From Sphingomonas yabuuchiae (GTDB lineage: Bacteria > Pseudomonadota > Alphaproteobacteria > Sphingomonadales > Sphingomonadaceae), in contig NZ_LDTF01000009.1 of the NCBI RefSeq assembly GCF_001477495.1, positions 80,868-144,867 of the forward strand: a stretch of DNA of 64,000 nt, written 5' to 3'. Each line of letters opens with the position of its first letter. Position 1 is the first letter of the stretch. A program made the translations under genes and the position numbers. This document shows, in pieces, positions 44,287-56,709 of the stretch. The notes beneath the pieces are model-generated. The model made no database searches and was not told the origin of the DNA. It saw nothing but the letters and a program-made list of their open reading frames with translations.

Positions 44287-45026
44287 TTGCCCGTCGCACC
44301 ATCCTGACCGGCGGGGCCGGGCTGCTGCTTGCGGGCTGCGACAAGGTGATCCAGCAGCCGACGGCCCGGAAAATCCTGTTCGCGGGCGAGGATATGCAGA
44401 AGGGGCTGCAACGTGCGCTGATGGACCGGGGGGCGCTGGCGCCGGAATATCGCCGCGACCAGATGTCGCCGATCTTCCGCACCAACGGCACGCGCAACCC
44501 GGGCACGCCCGAATATGCCGCGCTGGCGGCCAACCGGTTCGAGGACTGGCGGCTTAAGGTCGGTGGGCTGGTGGCCAAACCCCTCTCGCTGTCGCTGCGC
44601 CAGATCGGGGAGTTCCCCGCACGGCGTCAGATCACCCGTCACGACTGTGTCGAAGGGTGGAGCGCGATCGGCGAGTGGATGGGGCCGATGCTCGGCAACA
44701 TCCTGAAGGCCGCCGATATCAGCACCCGAGCGCGCTATGTCGTCTTCACCTGTGCCGACCTGTATGGCGGGCAGCCCTATTATGAATCGATTGACCTGAT
44801 CGACGCCTTCCATCCCCAGACGATCTTGGCCTGGGGCATGAACGGGCGGATGCTCGACATCGGCCACGGTGCCCCCCTGCGGCTGCGCGTCGAGCGGCAG
44901 CTGGGCTATAAGCACGCCAAATATCTGATGCGGATCGATGCGGTGGACAGTCTGGCTAACATAGGTTTGGGCAAGGGCGGATACTGGGAAGATCACGTCG
45001 ATTATGACTGGTATGCCGGTATTTAA
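44283..45026 (+). CDS. periplasmic molybdopterin-dependent oxidoreductase (sulfite oxidase fold)
   Basis: 247 residues. The N-terminus has a twin-arginine motif (IARRTILTGG) and a lipobox LLAGCD, so the protein is folded before export and perhaps anchored. The sulfite-oxidase-fold molybdopterin domain shows RHDCVEGW (the Mo-ligating Cys), FTCADLYGGQPYYESID and GAPLRLRVERQLGYKHAKYL. It resembles MsrP (YedY) and related enzymes but is shorter; the substrate is unknown. It is translationally coupled to the cytochrome b561 gene. Confidence 0.88.
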   Translation: MIARRTILTGGAGLLLAGCDKVIQQPTARKILFAGEDMQKGLQRALMDRGALAPEYRRDQMSPIFRTNGTRNPGTPEYAALAANRFEDWRLKVGGLVAKPLSLSLRQIGEFPARRQITRHDCVEGWSAIGEWMGPMLGNILKAADISTRARYVVFTCADLYGGQPYYESIDLIDAFHPQTILAWGMNGRMLDIGHGAPLRLRVERQLGYKHAKYLMRIDAVDSLANIGLGKGGYWEDHVDYDWYAGI

Positions 45027-45044
45027 GGCACTAGGCGGTGCCAT

Positions 45045-46271
45045 ATGGCGCTGATCGATCTCTTTCTGTCGCGCGCGGTCCGCAAGGGCCGCCTGTCTCT
45101 CACCCATCATGATGGAAAGGTCCGCGAGTTCGGCTCGCCCGAGCCCGGTTATCCCGACGTCGCGATCCGCTTTACGGACTCCCGTGTCGCCGGGCAGATC
45201 GTGCGCAACCCCGCGCTGGCGGCGGGCGAGTGTTTCATGGACGGCCGCCTGGTCGTCGAGAAGGGCGATGTCCGTGATCTTGTCGAGCTGCTGACCGCCA
45301 ATGACAAATGGGAGGCGGGTCGGGCTAACCTGAACCCCTCGCGGCTGGTCCGGGCGGCGGGCGCGATCAAGCATCGCATCGACCGGATCAACATGGAGCG
45401 CCGGTCGAAGAAGAACGTCGCGCATCATTACGACCTGTCGGGCACGCTCTACGAACTCTTCCTCGACACCGACAAACAATATAGCTGCGCCTACTTCACC
45501 GATCCGCAGAACGACCTGGAGCGGGCGCAGCGCGACAAGAAGGCGCATATCGCGGCGAAACTCGCGATCGAGCCGGGGATGAAGGTCCTCGATATCGGTT
45601 GCGGCTGGGGCGGCATGGCGCTGTACCTGCACCAGAAATGCGGCGCCGAAGTGCTGGGCGTTACCCTGTCCGAGGAACAGCTGAAAGTCGCCCGCGCGCG
45701 TGCCGAGGCGCTGGGCGTCGCCGACAAGGTGAAGTTCGAGCTGATCGACTATCGCCGCGTGGAGGGGCAGTTCGACCGCATCGTCTCGGTCGGCATGTTC
45801 GAGCATGTCGGCCCGCCGCAATATCGCACCTTCTTCCGCAAGTGCCGCGACCTGCTGACCGAGGACGGCGTGATGCTGCTCCACACGATCGGACGGCTGA
45901 ACGGGCCGGGCGTCACCGACGACTGGACGACCAAGTACATCTTCCCCGGCGGCTACAACCCGGCGCTGTCGGAGATCGTCCGCGCGCAGGAAGGGCTTCG
46001 CATGTTCCTGACCGATGTCGAGGTGCTGCGCTGCCATTATGGCTGGACGCTCGACATCTGGTACGACCGGACGGTGGAGGCAAAGGACCGCATCGTCGAC
46101 CTTTACGACGAGCGTTTCTACCGCATGTGGCTGTTCTATCTGGCGGGCGCGGGTGCGGCGTTCCGCAATGGCGGGCTGTGCAATTACCAGGTGCAGCTGA
46201 CGCGCGGGCGGCTCTCGGTGCCGGTCACGCGGGATTATATGTTCGAGGGCGAACGCGCGCTCAGGGACTAA
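45045..46271 (+). CDS. cfa: cyclopropane-fatty-acyl-phospholipid synthase
   Basis: A 408-residue SAM-dependent enzyme that adds a methylene group across double bonds of membrane lipids. The SAM motif VLDIGCGWGGMALYL lies near residue 183; HHYDLSGTLYELFLD, YSCAYF, EHVGPPQYRTFF and the C-terminal TRDYMF are family-typical. The N-terminal DNA-like SCP2 stretch is short. It follows the oxidoreductase gene after 18 bases; the ATG at 45045 may be in the same transcript. Confidence 0.93.
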   Translation: MALIDLFLSRAVRKGRLSLTHHDGKVREFGSPEPGYPDVAIRFTDSRVAGQIVRNPALAAGECFMDGRLVVEKGDVRDLVELLTANDKWEAGRANLNPSRLVRAAGAIKHRIDRINMERRSKKNVAHHYDLSGTLYELFLDTDKQYSCAYFTDPQNDLERAQRDKKAHIAAKLAIEPGMKVLDIGCGWGGMALYLHQKCGAEVLGVTLSEEQLKVARARAEALGVADKVKFELIDYRRVEGQFDRIVSVGMFEHVGPPQYRTFFRKCRDLLTEDGVMLLHTIGRLNGPGVTDDWTTKYIFPGGYNPALSEIVRAQEGLRMFLTDVEVLRCHYGWTLDIWYDRTVEAKDRIVDLYDERFYRMWLFYLAGAGAAFRNGGLCNYQVQLTRGRLSVPVTRDYMFEGERALRD

Positions 46272-46272
46272 A

Positions 46273-46402
46273 ATCCTCCCCGGCACGGGGAGGGGGACCG
46301 CCGCGAAGCGGTGGTGGAGGGGCGTTCCGCAAGGTACGACCTGCGCGGCAAGCCCCCCTCCGTCAGGCCTTCGGCCTGCCACCTCCCCGTGCCGGGGAGG
46401 AT
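46273..46402. repeat. palindromic intergenic repeat, family B
   Basis: Complete copy starting 1 base after the cfa stop and ending 4 bases before the convergent rlmN stop; the inner module reads CCGCGAAGCGGTGGTGGAGG. Confidence 0.85.
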
Positions 46403-46406
46403 CGAG

Positions 46407-47615
46407 TCACCCCAGAGCCGCGAACTTCTCTTCCGCCTCGCGGTCGAGCTGCGCGCGGCTCTTCTTCTCGGCAGCCGTCTTCAGCTGGCCGCAGGCCGCA
46501 TCGATGTCGCGCCCGCGCGGGGTGCGGACCGGCGCGGAGATGCCGCCCTCGAACACGATGTCGGAGAAGCGGCGGATGCGTTCCGGCGTCGAGCATTCGT
46601 AATCGGCACCCGGCCAGGGGTTGAACGGGATCAGGTTCACCTTGGCGGGCAGGTCGTAATGGCGCAGCAGCCGGACCAGCTCGTGCGCATCGGCGTCCGA
46701 GTCGTTCTTGTCCTTCAGCATCACATATTCGAACGTGATGCGCCGGGCATTGTTGGCCCCGGGATAGTCGGCGCAGGCCTGCAGCAGTTCCTCGATGCCG
46801 TATTTCTTGTTCAGCGGCACCAGCTCGTCGCGTACGTCCTTAGTCACGGCGTGGAGCGATACGGCCAGGTTCACGCCGATCTCGGCCCCCGCGCGCGCCA
46901 TCATCGGCACGACGCCGCTGGTCGACAGGGTGATGCGACGCTTGGACAGCGCCAGCCCGTCGCCGTCCATCACCAGCTTCAGCGCATCGCGTACCGCATC
47001 GAAATTATAGAGCGGCTCGCCCATGCCCATCATGACGATGTTGGTCAGCATCCGCCCCTCGGGCTGGCTGGGCCATTCGCCGAGCGAGTCGCGCGCCAGC
47101 ATGACCTGCCCGACGATCTCGCCCGCCGTCAGGTTGCGGACGAGGCGCATCGTGCCGGTGTGGCAGAAACGACAGTTCAGTGTGCACCCGACCTGGCTCG
47201 ACACGCACAAAGTGCCCCGATCGGCGTCGGGGATGAACACCATCTCGTAATCCTGCCCGTCGGCGGAGCGAAGCAGCCACTTGCGCGTGCCGTCGCTCGA
47301 CACCTGCGCCTCGACCACCTCGGGGCGGCCGATGACGAAGCGTTCCTCCAGCCAGGGATGCTGCGCCTTGGCGATGTCGGTCATGTCGGCAAAGCGGGTC
47401 GCGCCGCGATTGTAGAGCCAATGCCATATCTGCTTCGAGCGCAGCTTGGCCTGCTTCAATTCCATGCCGCCGGACAACAACGCCTCGCGCAGCTGGTCCT
47501 TGGTCAGGCCGATCAGGTCGACGCGCCCATCGGGACGCGGTTGCACGCCGCGCGGCACGGGCACGGGATCGATGTGCCCCGGAATGGGCATGAGGGCGGC
47601 CGAAACTGTCTGCAT
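46407..47615 (-). CDS. rlmN: 23S rRNA (adenine2503-C2)-methyltransferase RlmN
   Basis: A 402-residue radical-SAM enzyme that methylates A2503 of 23S rRNA (and A37 of some tRNAs). The radical-SAM cluster is [13 protein letters not shown]. Other landmarks are [16 protein letters not shown] [60 protein letters not shown] and the C-terminal [11 protein letters not shown] (second catalytic Cys). ATG 47615 is chosen; ATG 47645 is a possible longer start. A family B repeat lies just upstream. Confidence 0.96.
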   Translation of the reverse strand: MQTVSAALMPIPGHIDPVPVPRGVQPRPDGRVDLIGLTKDQLREALLSGGMELKQAKLRSKQIWHWLYNRGATRFADMTDIAKAQHPWLEERFVIGRPEVVEAQVSSDGTRKWLLRSADGQDYEMVFIPDADRGTLCVSSQVGCTLNCRFCHTGTMRLVRNLTAGEIVGQVMLARDSLGEWPSQPEGRMLTNIVMMGMGEPLYNFDAVRDALKLVMDGDGLALSKRRITLSTSGVVPMMARAGAEIGVNLAVSLHAVTKDVRDELVPLNKKYGIEELLQACADYPGANNARRITFEYVMLKDKNDSDADAHELVRLLRHYDLPAKVNLIPFNPWPGADYECSTPERIRRFSDIVFEGGISAPVRTPRGRDIDAACGQLKTAAEKKSRAQLDREAEEKFAALG

Positions 47616-47649
47616 GGCGTCCCCATAGCGCAAAATCGCGGACATTTCT

Positions 47650-47775
47650 ATCCTCCCCGATACGGGGAGGTGGCAGGACGCAGGCCTGACGAAGGGGGGC
47701 TTCCACACAGGATGTCGTGTGCGGCGATCCCCCTCCACCAGCTTCGCTGGTTCCCCTCCCCGTGCCGGGGAGGAT
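47650..47775. repeat. palindromic intergenic repeat, family B, inverted orientation
   Basis: Same arms as the other family B copies, but the GGAGGTGGCAGG block comes first and the CCACCAGCTTCGCTGGT module last, so it is inserted in the opposite direction. It lies between rlmN and the next reverse gene. Confidence 0.85.
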
Positions 47776-47780
47776 TGGGT

Positions 47781-48245
47781 TCACCCCACACACGCCAGCG
47801 TCGCCGCATCGATCGCCGCCGCCGCGCCTCCCAGCGCATAGGTGTCGGCGAAGGGGCGGTGACGCGGATCGACGGCGGAGACGCTCATGCTGCGGCCCGA
47901 GCGTATCGCCATGACCAGCGCATGGTCGGTGGCCGCGTCGGGTGCCCAGACGTCCTGGGTCGTGCCGACCAGCGGAAAGCGGCGCTCGCCGATCGCCAGC
48001 GTGACGGCGGCGGTGCGGTCGCGCGGGAGGCTCAGATGCGCGTGGAAGGATTCGCGCAGGCGCTTGGCGGGCCAGGTGCCGACGCTGGCGAAACCGCCGA
48101 CCCGCCCGTTCGCCAGCACCGGCTTGGCGATGGCGTAGCAGCGGTCGGGATCGCGAAACGCACCCCAGCCCTTGTAGATGCCGATCGTATCGCGCGCGAG
48201 GACGGGCGCGGCGACCAGCGCCAGGGACACCGCCAGCCGCTTCAT
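47781..48245 (-). CDS. hypothetical exported protein
   Basis: 154 residues from ATG 48245: signal peptide RLAVSLALVAAPVLA, then GIYKGWGAFRDPDRCYAIAKPV, TLAIGERRFPLVG, VWAPDAATDHALVMAIRSG, and a final Cys. The general layout weakly recalls IalB-type periplasmic proteins, which I would not press. ATG overlaps the stop of the upstream phosphatase gene (shared 48242-48245), so the pair is translationally coupled. Confidence 0.65.
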   Translation of the reverse strand: MKRLAVSLALVAAPVLARDTIGIYKGWGAFRDPDRCYAIAKPVLANGRVGGFASVGTWPAKRLRESFHAHLSLPRDRTAAVTLAIGERRFPLVGTTQDVWAPDAATDHALVMAIRSGRSMSVSAVDPRHRPFADTYALGGAAAAIDAATLACVG

Positions 48246-48886
48246 GCGCCGGCCCGGTGAATTATCGTCTCCTGCCCGCCCTCGACCATCACGATCGACC
48301 CCTGTGGCAGGCGCTCGGCCACCGGCACGCCGCACAAGCCATCGTCGGGCAGGCCCAGCAGCAACCCGCGCAGCACCCGGCTGGACAGGCCGTGCATCAG
48401 GATCAGCCGGTCGCCGTCATGTTCGGCCGTATCCGCCATCCACGCCGATAGCCGCCCCGCCATCGCCGCATAGCGTTCGCCGTCGGGTGCGCCGACCGCC
48501 ATGCCATGCGGATGGACGATCGGGCCATGGATCGCGGTCAGATCGGCGAAACGCTGTCCGCCCCAGCTGCCGAAGCCCAGTTCGATCAGCCGGACATCGT
48601 GGCGCGCCTCATGCCAGTCGAGCGCCAGATGCTCGGCGATCACCGCCAGCGTCTGAAGCGCGCGGCCCGTGGGCGAAGACCAGAGCGTCAGCGCCGGGGC
48701 CGTGCCGAGTCGTTCTTGCAGGACTTGGCCGATCACGTCGGCTTGCGCGAATCCCCGGCGGGTCAGCGGCGTGTGCAGCTCGACCCGGTCGCCCTGGATG
48801 CATCCGATCCGGTTGAACACCGTCTCGCCATGCCGGGCGATATAGTCGCGGCCTTTCCGGGCGGGCGGTGCTTGCGGGGGCTTCAT
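48242..48886 (-). CDS. histidine phosphatase family protein
   Basis: 214 residues of the phosphoglycerate-mutase-like superfamily. The catalytic RHGET motif (phospho-accepting His) is near residue 18, followed by PLTRRGFAQADVIG, SPTGRALQTL and the second His in LILMHGLSSRVLRG. It may be a phosphatase for a sugar phosphate or nucleotide; the substrate is unknown. It is coupled to the exported protein downstream. Confidence 0.87.
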   Translation of the reverse strand: MKPPQAPPARKGRDYIARHGETVFNRIGCIQGDRVELHTPLTRRGFAQADVIGQVLQERLGTAPALTLWSSPTGRALQTLAVIAEHLALDWHEARHDVRLIELGFGSWGGQRFADLTAIHGPIVHPHGMAVGAPDGERYAAMAGRLSAWMADTAEHDGDRLILMHGLSSRVLRGLLLGLPDDGLCGVPVAERLPQGSIVMVEGGQETIIHRAGA

Positions 48887-49031
48887 GACCCGCCATCCCT
48901 GTCGCGGCTGTTGCGTCTATGCAACGCTTTTTCCTGTTTAGCTGAGGTTCATGCAACGTCCGCGCTTTCGCGCCATTGGTGCCGCGACCGCCGAATGTAA
49001 CGGCGGCCGGTACAGTAATGGAGTATAGTGT

Positions 49032-49640
49032 ATGCGTAAGCTCATGTTCGCCGCCCTGGCGACCTCGGCAGCCGTCGCCGCCGCGGCCCCCGCCGCCGCC
49101 CAGACCGCACAGCCCTTCACGGGTTTCCGCGTCGAGGGCTTGATCGGCTATGACAGCCTCAACGATCGTCAGGGTCAGGACAAGAGTTCGAGCGACGGCG
49201 TGCTCTATGGCGCCGCGATCGGTTACGACATTCCGGCAGGTCCGGTGGTGCTGGGTGCCGAGGGTGAAATCTCGGGCAGCAGCTCGGACACGCGCAGCAA
49301 CGGCATCCGCGTGCCCGGCGACCAGTTCCGCCTGGGCGCGGGCCGCGACCTCTATGCCGGTGCACGTGTCGGCTATGTCATCTCGCCGGTCGCGATGGGC
49401 TATCTGAAGGCCGGTTACACCAACGCCAAGTTCGATGCGCGCTACACCACGGCGGGCGTCACCACGTCCAACGACCAGGAAGTCGGCGGCTATCGCCTGG
49501 GCGCAGGGCTCGAATATGCGATCAGCCCGAACACCTTCGTGAAGGGCGAATATCGCTATTCGCATTATGACGAACTGGACGGCGTCGGCATCAATCCGAA
49601 CCGCCACCAGCTGATGGCGGGTCTGGGCCTGCGCTTCTAA
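49032..49640 (+). CDS. outer-membrane beta-barrel protein (opacity/Omp25-like)
   Basis: 202 residues with a signal peptide (LMFAALATSAAVAAAAPAAA, cleavage before QTAQ) and an eight-stranded barrel pattern of alternating aromatic strands: FRVEGLIGYDSL, LYGAAIGYDIPAG, LYAGARVGYVIS, MGYLKAGYT, RLGAGLEYAI, FVKGEYRYSHY, ending in GLGLRF with the terminal Phe required for barrel insertion. The function of this surface protein is unknown. Confidence 0.88.
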   Translation: MRKLMFAALATSAAVAAAAPAAAQTAQPFTGFRVEGLIGYDSLNDRQGQDKSSSDGVLYGAAIGYDIPAGPVVLGAEGEISGSSSDTRSNGIRVPGDQFRLGAGRDLYAGARVGYVISPVAMGYLKAGYTNAKFDARYTTAGVTTSNDQEVGGYRLGAGLEYAISPNTFVKGEYRYSHYDELDGVGINPNRHQLMAGLGLRF

Positions 49641-49685
49641 GCCGGGATTCTTTTCCACATTAACGGTGGTTTTACTCCCAGTGTA

Positions 49686-49718
49686 AGAGGGGTCGGAGCC
49701 TTGCTTCGGCCCCTTCTT
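49686..49718 (+). terminator. hairpin terminator after the outer-membrane protein gene
   Basis: AGGGGTCGGAG pairs with CTTCGGCCCCT (G-U pairs allowed) around CCTTG, followed by TCTT. It lies about 48 bases after the stop and before dnaN. Confidence 0.55.
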
Positions 49719-49791
49719 GGCGGGTAGGAACCAAGGCCATTTATCATTCGGACTCGGGGACCATGCGGTCGTTCCGGCGGGGGATCAGGAA

Positions 49792-50907
49792 ATGAAGGCG
49801 ACGATCGAACGCGCAACGCTGCTCAAGGGGTTGAGCCATGTCCAGTCGGTGGTGGAGCGGCGGAACACGATTCCGATCCTTTCCAACGTGCTGCTGGAGG
49901 CGACCGCCGAGGGCCAGCTGCGCATGATGGCGACCGACCTGGACCTGCAGATCAACGACAGCGTCGCCGCCGCCGTCGACCAGCCGGGTTCGACCACCGT
50001 GTCGGCGCACACGCTGTTCGACATCGCCCGCAAGCTGCCCGAGGGCGCGCAGGTCCAGTTGACCGCCGCCGAGGGCCGCATGACCATCGTGGCGGGCCGC
50101 GCGCGTTTCTCGCTCGGCACGCTGCCGCGCGACGACTTCCCCGTCATCGCCGAGGGCGAGTTGCCGACCCAGTTCGAGCTTTCGGTGGAGCTGCTCAAGC
50201 AGATCATCGACAAGACGCGCTTCGCAATCTCGACCGAAGAGACGCGTTATTACCTCAACGGCATCTTCCTGCATGTCGCCGAGGATAACGGCCAGCCCGT
50301 GCTGAAGGCCGCCGCCACCGACGGCCATCGTCTGGCCCGCGTCACCATCGAGCGCCCGAACGGTGCCGAGGGGATGCCCGACGTGATCGTGCCGCGCAAA
50401 TGCGTGGGCGAGCTGCGCAAGCTGCTCGACGAGGTGGACGGCTCGGTCGGCGTGTCGCTGTCGGGCACCAAGATCCGCTTCGACCTGGGCCAGGCGATTC
50501 TGACCTCCAAGCTGATCGACGGCACCTTCCCCGATTACAGCCGCGTGATCCCGACCGCGAACGACAAGATCCTGAAGCTGGACCCCAAGGCGTTCATGCA
50601 GGGCGTCGACCGCGTCTCGACCATCGCGACGGAGAAGACCCGCGCCGTGAAGATGGCGCTCGACCGCGACCGGATCACCCTGTCGGTGACCAGCCCCGAA
50701 AACGGCACCGCGTCGGAAGAGGTGCCGGGCGAGTACACCTCGCTGGGCTTCGAAATCGGCTTCAACAGCCGTTACCTGCTCGACATCCTGGCGCAGATCG
50801 ACAGCGACCTGGTCGAGGTCCATCTGGCCGACGCCGCCGCGCCGACCCTGATCCGCGAGAATGACAAGGCGCCCGCGCTCTACGTGCTGATGCCGATGCG
50901 GGTGTAA
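49792..50907 (+). CDS. dnaN: DNA polymerase III subunit beta (sliding clamp)
   Basis: A 371-residue ring clamp that tethers the replicative polymerase to DNA. The start MKATIERATLLKGLSHVQSVVERRNTIPILSNVLLEA is the classical DnaN N-terminus (only part quoted: ATLLKGLSHVQSVVERR). Three repeated domains follow, and it ends in the hallmark YVLMPMRV. ATG 49792 has AGGA 4-8 bases upstream. Length is normal (E. coli 366). Confidence 0.97.
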   Translation: MKATIERATLLKGLSHVQSVVERRNTIPILSNVLLEATAEGQLRMMATDLDLQINDSVAAAVDQPGSTTVSAHTLFDIARKLPEGAQVQLTAAEGRMTIVAGRARFSLGTLPRDDFPVIAEGELPTQFELSVELLKQIIDKTRFAISTEETRYYLNGIFLHVAEDNGQPVLKAAATDGHRLARVTIERPNGAEGMPDVIVPRKCVGELRKLLDEVDGSVGVSLSGTKIRFDLGQAILTSKLIDGTFPDYSRVIPTANDKILKLDPKAFMQGVDRVSTIATEKTRAVKMALDRDRITLSVTSPENGTASEEVPGEYTSLGFEIGFNSRYLLDILAQIDSDLVEVHLADAAAPTLIRENDKAPALYVLMPMRV

Positions 50908-50921
50908 GCGGTCGAGTTGGA

Positions 50922-51344
50922 TTGCTTTACTATCCTCGACCCGGCGAGATCCTGATCTGCCGGTATGACGAGGTGGTAATCGAACCCGAAATGCGAAAGG
51001 CGCGCCCCGCGCTCGTCGTAGGGCCGCGTCTTCGTCGTCGAGGGCGGTTGGTGACGATCGTTCCGCTCAGCACCACCGATCCGGAGCCGCCCAAGGCCTA
51101 TCATTGCCGGATCGCCCTGGCTGAACCCTTGCCGCTGCCGTTCGACAGTCCGGTGATGTGGGCGAAATGCGATCTGGTGTCGTCGGTTTCGCTGGATCGG
51201 CTCGACCGCTTCAAGCTGCCGAGACGGCGTGGTGATCAGGGTCGGCAATGGGCGACGGGACGTGTCGAACCGGCCCAGTTGCGGGATGTTCGAGCCGCCA
51301 TCCTCTGTGGCCTCGGGCTCGATTCCTTGACAAAATGGCTCTGA
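50922..51344 (+). CDS. PemK/MazF-like family protein
   Basis: 140 residues starting at TTG 50922 (no ATG or GTG before the conserved YPRPGEILICRYDEV). The rest follows the PemK/MazF endoribonuclease fold: KARPALVVGPR, VTIVPLSTTDPEP, and VMWAKCDLVSSVSLDRL. No antitoxin gene is adjacent, and related stand-alone proteins are widespread in alphaproteobacteria, so toxin activity is not certain. It sits 14 bases after dnaN, between dnaN and recF. Confidence 0.7.
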   Translation: MLYYPRPGEILICRYDEVVIEPEMRKARPALVVGPRLRRRGRLVTIVPLSTTDPEPPKAYHCRIALAEPLPLPFDSPVMWAKCDLVSSVSLDRLDRFKLPRRRGDQGRQWATGRVEPAQLRDVRAAILCGLGLDSLTKWL

Positions 51345-51456
51345 TCTAATATATGCATCATGTTCCCGCTCTGTCTCGGCATCGGGCTTGGAGACTGTCC
51401 TTTCGGGGGCAGCCGGCTTCATCTTGGCGATAACAAGCCTTTGAAGTCGTAGGTGG

Positions 51457-51488
51457 GAAAGGGCTGCTTCGGCGGCCCTTTCTTTTTT
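51457..51488 (+). terminator. strong UUCG-loop intrinsic terminator
   Basis: GAAAGGGCTGC and GCGGCCCTTTC form an 11-base stem (one G-U) closed by the very stable TTCG tetraloop and followed by TTTTTT. It lies 112 bases after the PemK/MazF-like gene and 40 bases before recF, so recF must have its own start of transcription or rely on leakage. Confidence 0.85.
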
Positions 51489-51528
51489 CGTGCGAGGCAC
51501 GGATTTCTGCCATAGCCGTCTTGCGACC

Positions 51529-52572
51529 ATGCTCACCCGCCTTGTCCTCACCGATTTCCGCAATCACGCCGACCTCGCGCTGTCCCCGGCGGCGGGTTTC
51601 GTCGTGCTGACCGGCGAGAATGGCGCGGGGAAAACCAACGTGCTGGAGGCGGTGTCGCTGCTCGCGCCCGGTCGGGGGCTGCGCCGCGCGGCGCTGTCGG
51701 CGATGGCGCGGCAGGGGGGCAAGGGCGGGTTCGGGGTGGCAGCGACACTCGACGGCGATGTCGAGATCGCGACCGGCGCGCTGGCCTCCGCACCCGAAAG
51801 GCGGGTCGTCAGGGTGCAGGGGGCGGCCACCAGCGCCAATGCGCTGGCCGACTGGCTGTCCGTCCTGTGGCTGACCCCGACGATGGACAGGCTGTTCGTC
51901 GAGCCCGCGTCCGAGCGGCGGCGGTTCCTCGATCGGCTGGTGCTGGCGCTGGCTCCGGCGCACGGGATGCACGCGACCCGCTATGACGCCGCCATGCGCG
52001 AGCGCAACCGGCTGTTGGCGAGCGACGGCCCGGTCGATCCCGACTGGCTGAGCGCGCTGGAGGCGCGGATGGTCGAGCATGGCGCGGCGTTGGATGCCGC
52101 GCGGGTAGCGGCGGTGGCGGCGCTCGACCAACGACTGGAGGAGGCGCCCGACAGCGTGTTCGCCCGGGCCGCGCTGGCGCTGGAGGGGGAGGCGGTCGAC
52201 CCGGCGGCATTTGCCCATGCGCTGGCCATGGGGCGCAGGCGCGATGCGGCGGCGGGGCGGACGCTGGTCGGGCCGCACCGGGCCGACCTTTCCGTGACGC
52301 ATGTGGCCAAGGGGCAGGCGGCGGCGCTGTGCTCCACGGGCGAGCAGAAGGCGCTGCTGCTCGGCATCGTGCTGGCCCATGCCGATCTGGTCACCGAGCA
52401 ACGCGGGCTGCCCCCGGTGTTGCTGCTGGACGAGGTGGCGGCGCATCTCGATCCGTCGCGGCGCGCCGCACTGTTCGAGCGGCTGGCGGGGCGGGGGCAG
52501 GTGTGGATGACCGGGACCGAGCCCGGACTGTTCACCGATGTGCCGGGGGAGGCAACGCGGGTGGAGTTTTGA
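51529..52572 (+). CDS. recF: DNA replication and repair protein RecF
   Basis: A 347-residue SMC-like ATPase that helps load RecA at gaps. Walker A is GENGAGKTN near residue 30, Walker [12 protein letters not shown] near residue 300, and the signature [10 protein letters not shown] precedes it. The N-terminus [15 protein letters not shown] is typical. ATG 51529 is chosen; an in-frame codon at 51490 would start inside the terminator tail. Length is normal (E. coli 357). Confidence 0.95.
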   Translation: MLTRLVLTDFRNHADLALSPAAGFVVLTGENGAGKTNVLEAVSLLAPGRGLRRAALSAMARQGGKGGFGVAATLDGDVEIATGALASAPERRVVRVQGAATSANALADWLSVLWLTPTMDRLFVEPASERRRFLDRLVLALAPAHGMHATRYDAAMRERNRLLASDGPVDPDWLSALEARMVEHGAALDAARVAAVAALDQRLEEAPDSVFARAALALEGEAVDPAAFAHALAMGRRRDAAAGRTLVGPHRADLSVTHVAKGQAAALCSTGEQKALLLGIVLAHADLVTEQRGLPPVLLLDEVAAHLDPSRRAALFERLAGRGQVWMTGTEPGLFTDVPGEATRVEF

Positions 52573-52593
52573 GGCAGGCGTTGGTCTCGGTGA

Positions 52594-55824
<3,231 letters not shown>

Positions 55825-55833
55825 CACTCCTCG

Positions 55834-55907
55834 CTCCGTTCAGCCTGAGCGAAGTCGAAGGCCAAGGGATTCCCTTAGACCTCGACTTCGCTCGGTCCGA
55901 GCGGAGG
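55834..55907. repeat. palindromic intergenic repeat, family A
   Basis: Arms CTCCGTTCAGCCTGAGCGAAG and the mirrored CTTCGCTCGGTCCGAGCGGAG (partly quoted) around AAGGGATTCCCTT, itself a palindrome. It lies 9 bases after the gyrB stop. Confidence 0.8.
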
Positions 55908-55944
55908 TGGGGGGGACTGAGTATCGGTACTTAGGAGAGCAGGC

Positions 55945-56694
55945 ATGAAGGCGATCGCACTGGGACTGATGCTGGCGGCGGGCTCCGTCGCGGTGGCGCA
56001 GCAAAAGCCTGCAACTCCGGCCAAGGTTCCGGCCTCTATCGCCGCTGCGCTGGCCGACCCCGCGCGTGCCGACCAGGCGGGGGACGACGAACGGCGCCAA
56101 GCCGCCGCCGTCCTCGCCTTTTCCGGCGTGAAGCCTGGCGACACGGTCATCGATTACCTGCCGGGCAAGGGTTATTGGACGCGCATCTTCTCGGGCATCG
56201 TCGGGCCCAAGGGCCATGTCTATGCCTATTGGCCCGCCGCCGGACAGAAATATGCCGAGAAGTCGCTGGGCATGATTCAGGGCTGGAACCTGCCCAATGC
56301 GACCGCGCAGGTACAGGCGGTCAATCTGCCCGCCTCCGACAAGCCGGTCGACCTGTTCTGGACCGTCCAGAATTACCATGACGTCGCCAACAAGGATGCC
56401 GCCGAACCGGCGCTGCGCGCCTTCGACCAGGCGGTGTTCAAGCTGCTGAAGTCGGGCGGCACCTATGTCATCATCGACCACGCCGACACGGTGGGCCGAG
56501 GACTGGCCAACACCAACACGACGCACCGGATCGATCCCGAAGCGGTGAAGCGGCAGGTCCAGTCGGTCGGCTTCCGCTTCGTCGGCGAGAGCAAGGTGCT
56601 GCGCAATCCGGCGGACGATCATTCGAAGAATGTGTTCGATCCCGCCATTCGCGGGCGGACGGACCAGTTCGTGTACAAGTTCCGCAAGCCCTGA
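55945..56694 (+). CDS. class I SAM-dependent methyltransferase-like protein with signal peptide
   Basis: 249 residues. A clear Sec signal peptide (AIALGLMLAAGSVAVAQ) precedes a Rossmann methyltransferase-like domain: GVKPGDTVIDYLPGKGYWTRIFSGIVG (SAM loop altered to YLPGKGYW), VDLFWTVQNYHDV, LLKSGGTYVIIDHAD. Related exported proteins occur in proteobacteria. Since SAM is not expected in the periplasm, either the signal is not used or the fold has another role. GGAGAGCAGG precedes the ATG. Confidence 0.82.
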   Translation: MKAIALGLMLAAGSVAVAQQKPATPAKVPASIAAALADPARADQAGDDERRQAAAVLAFSGVKPGDTVIDYLPGKGYWTRIFSGIVGPKGHVYAYWPAAGQKYAEKSLGMIQGWNLPNATAQVQAVNLPASDKPVDLFWTVQNYHDVANKDAAEPALRAFDQAVFKLLKSGGTYVIIDHADTVGRGLANTNTTHRIDPEAVKRQVQSVGFRFVGESKVLRNPADDHSKNVFDPAIRGRTDQFVYKFRKP

Positions 56695-56709
56695 GGTCGA
56701 AGACTTAAG

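Noticed and set aside
44034..46382. A 782-codon reverse open frame over the molybdopterin oxidoreductase and cfa
   Set aside because: Antisense shadow of two genes with clear motifs; it begins inside a family B repeat.
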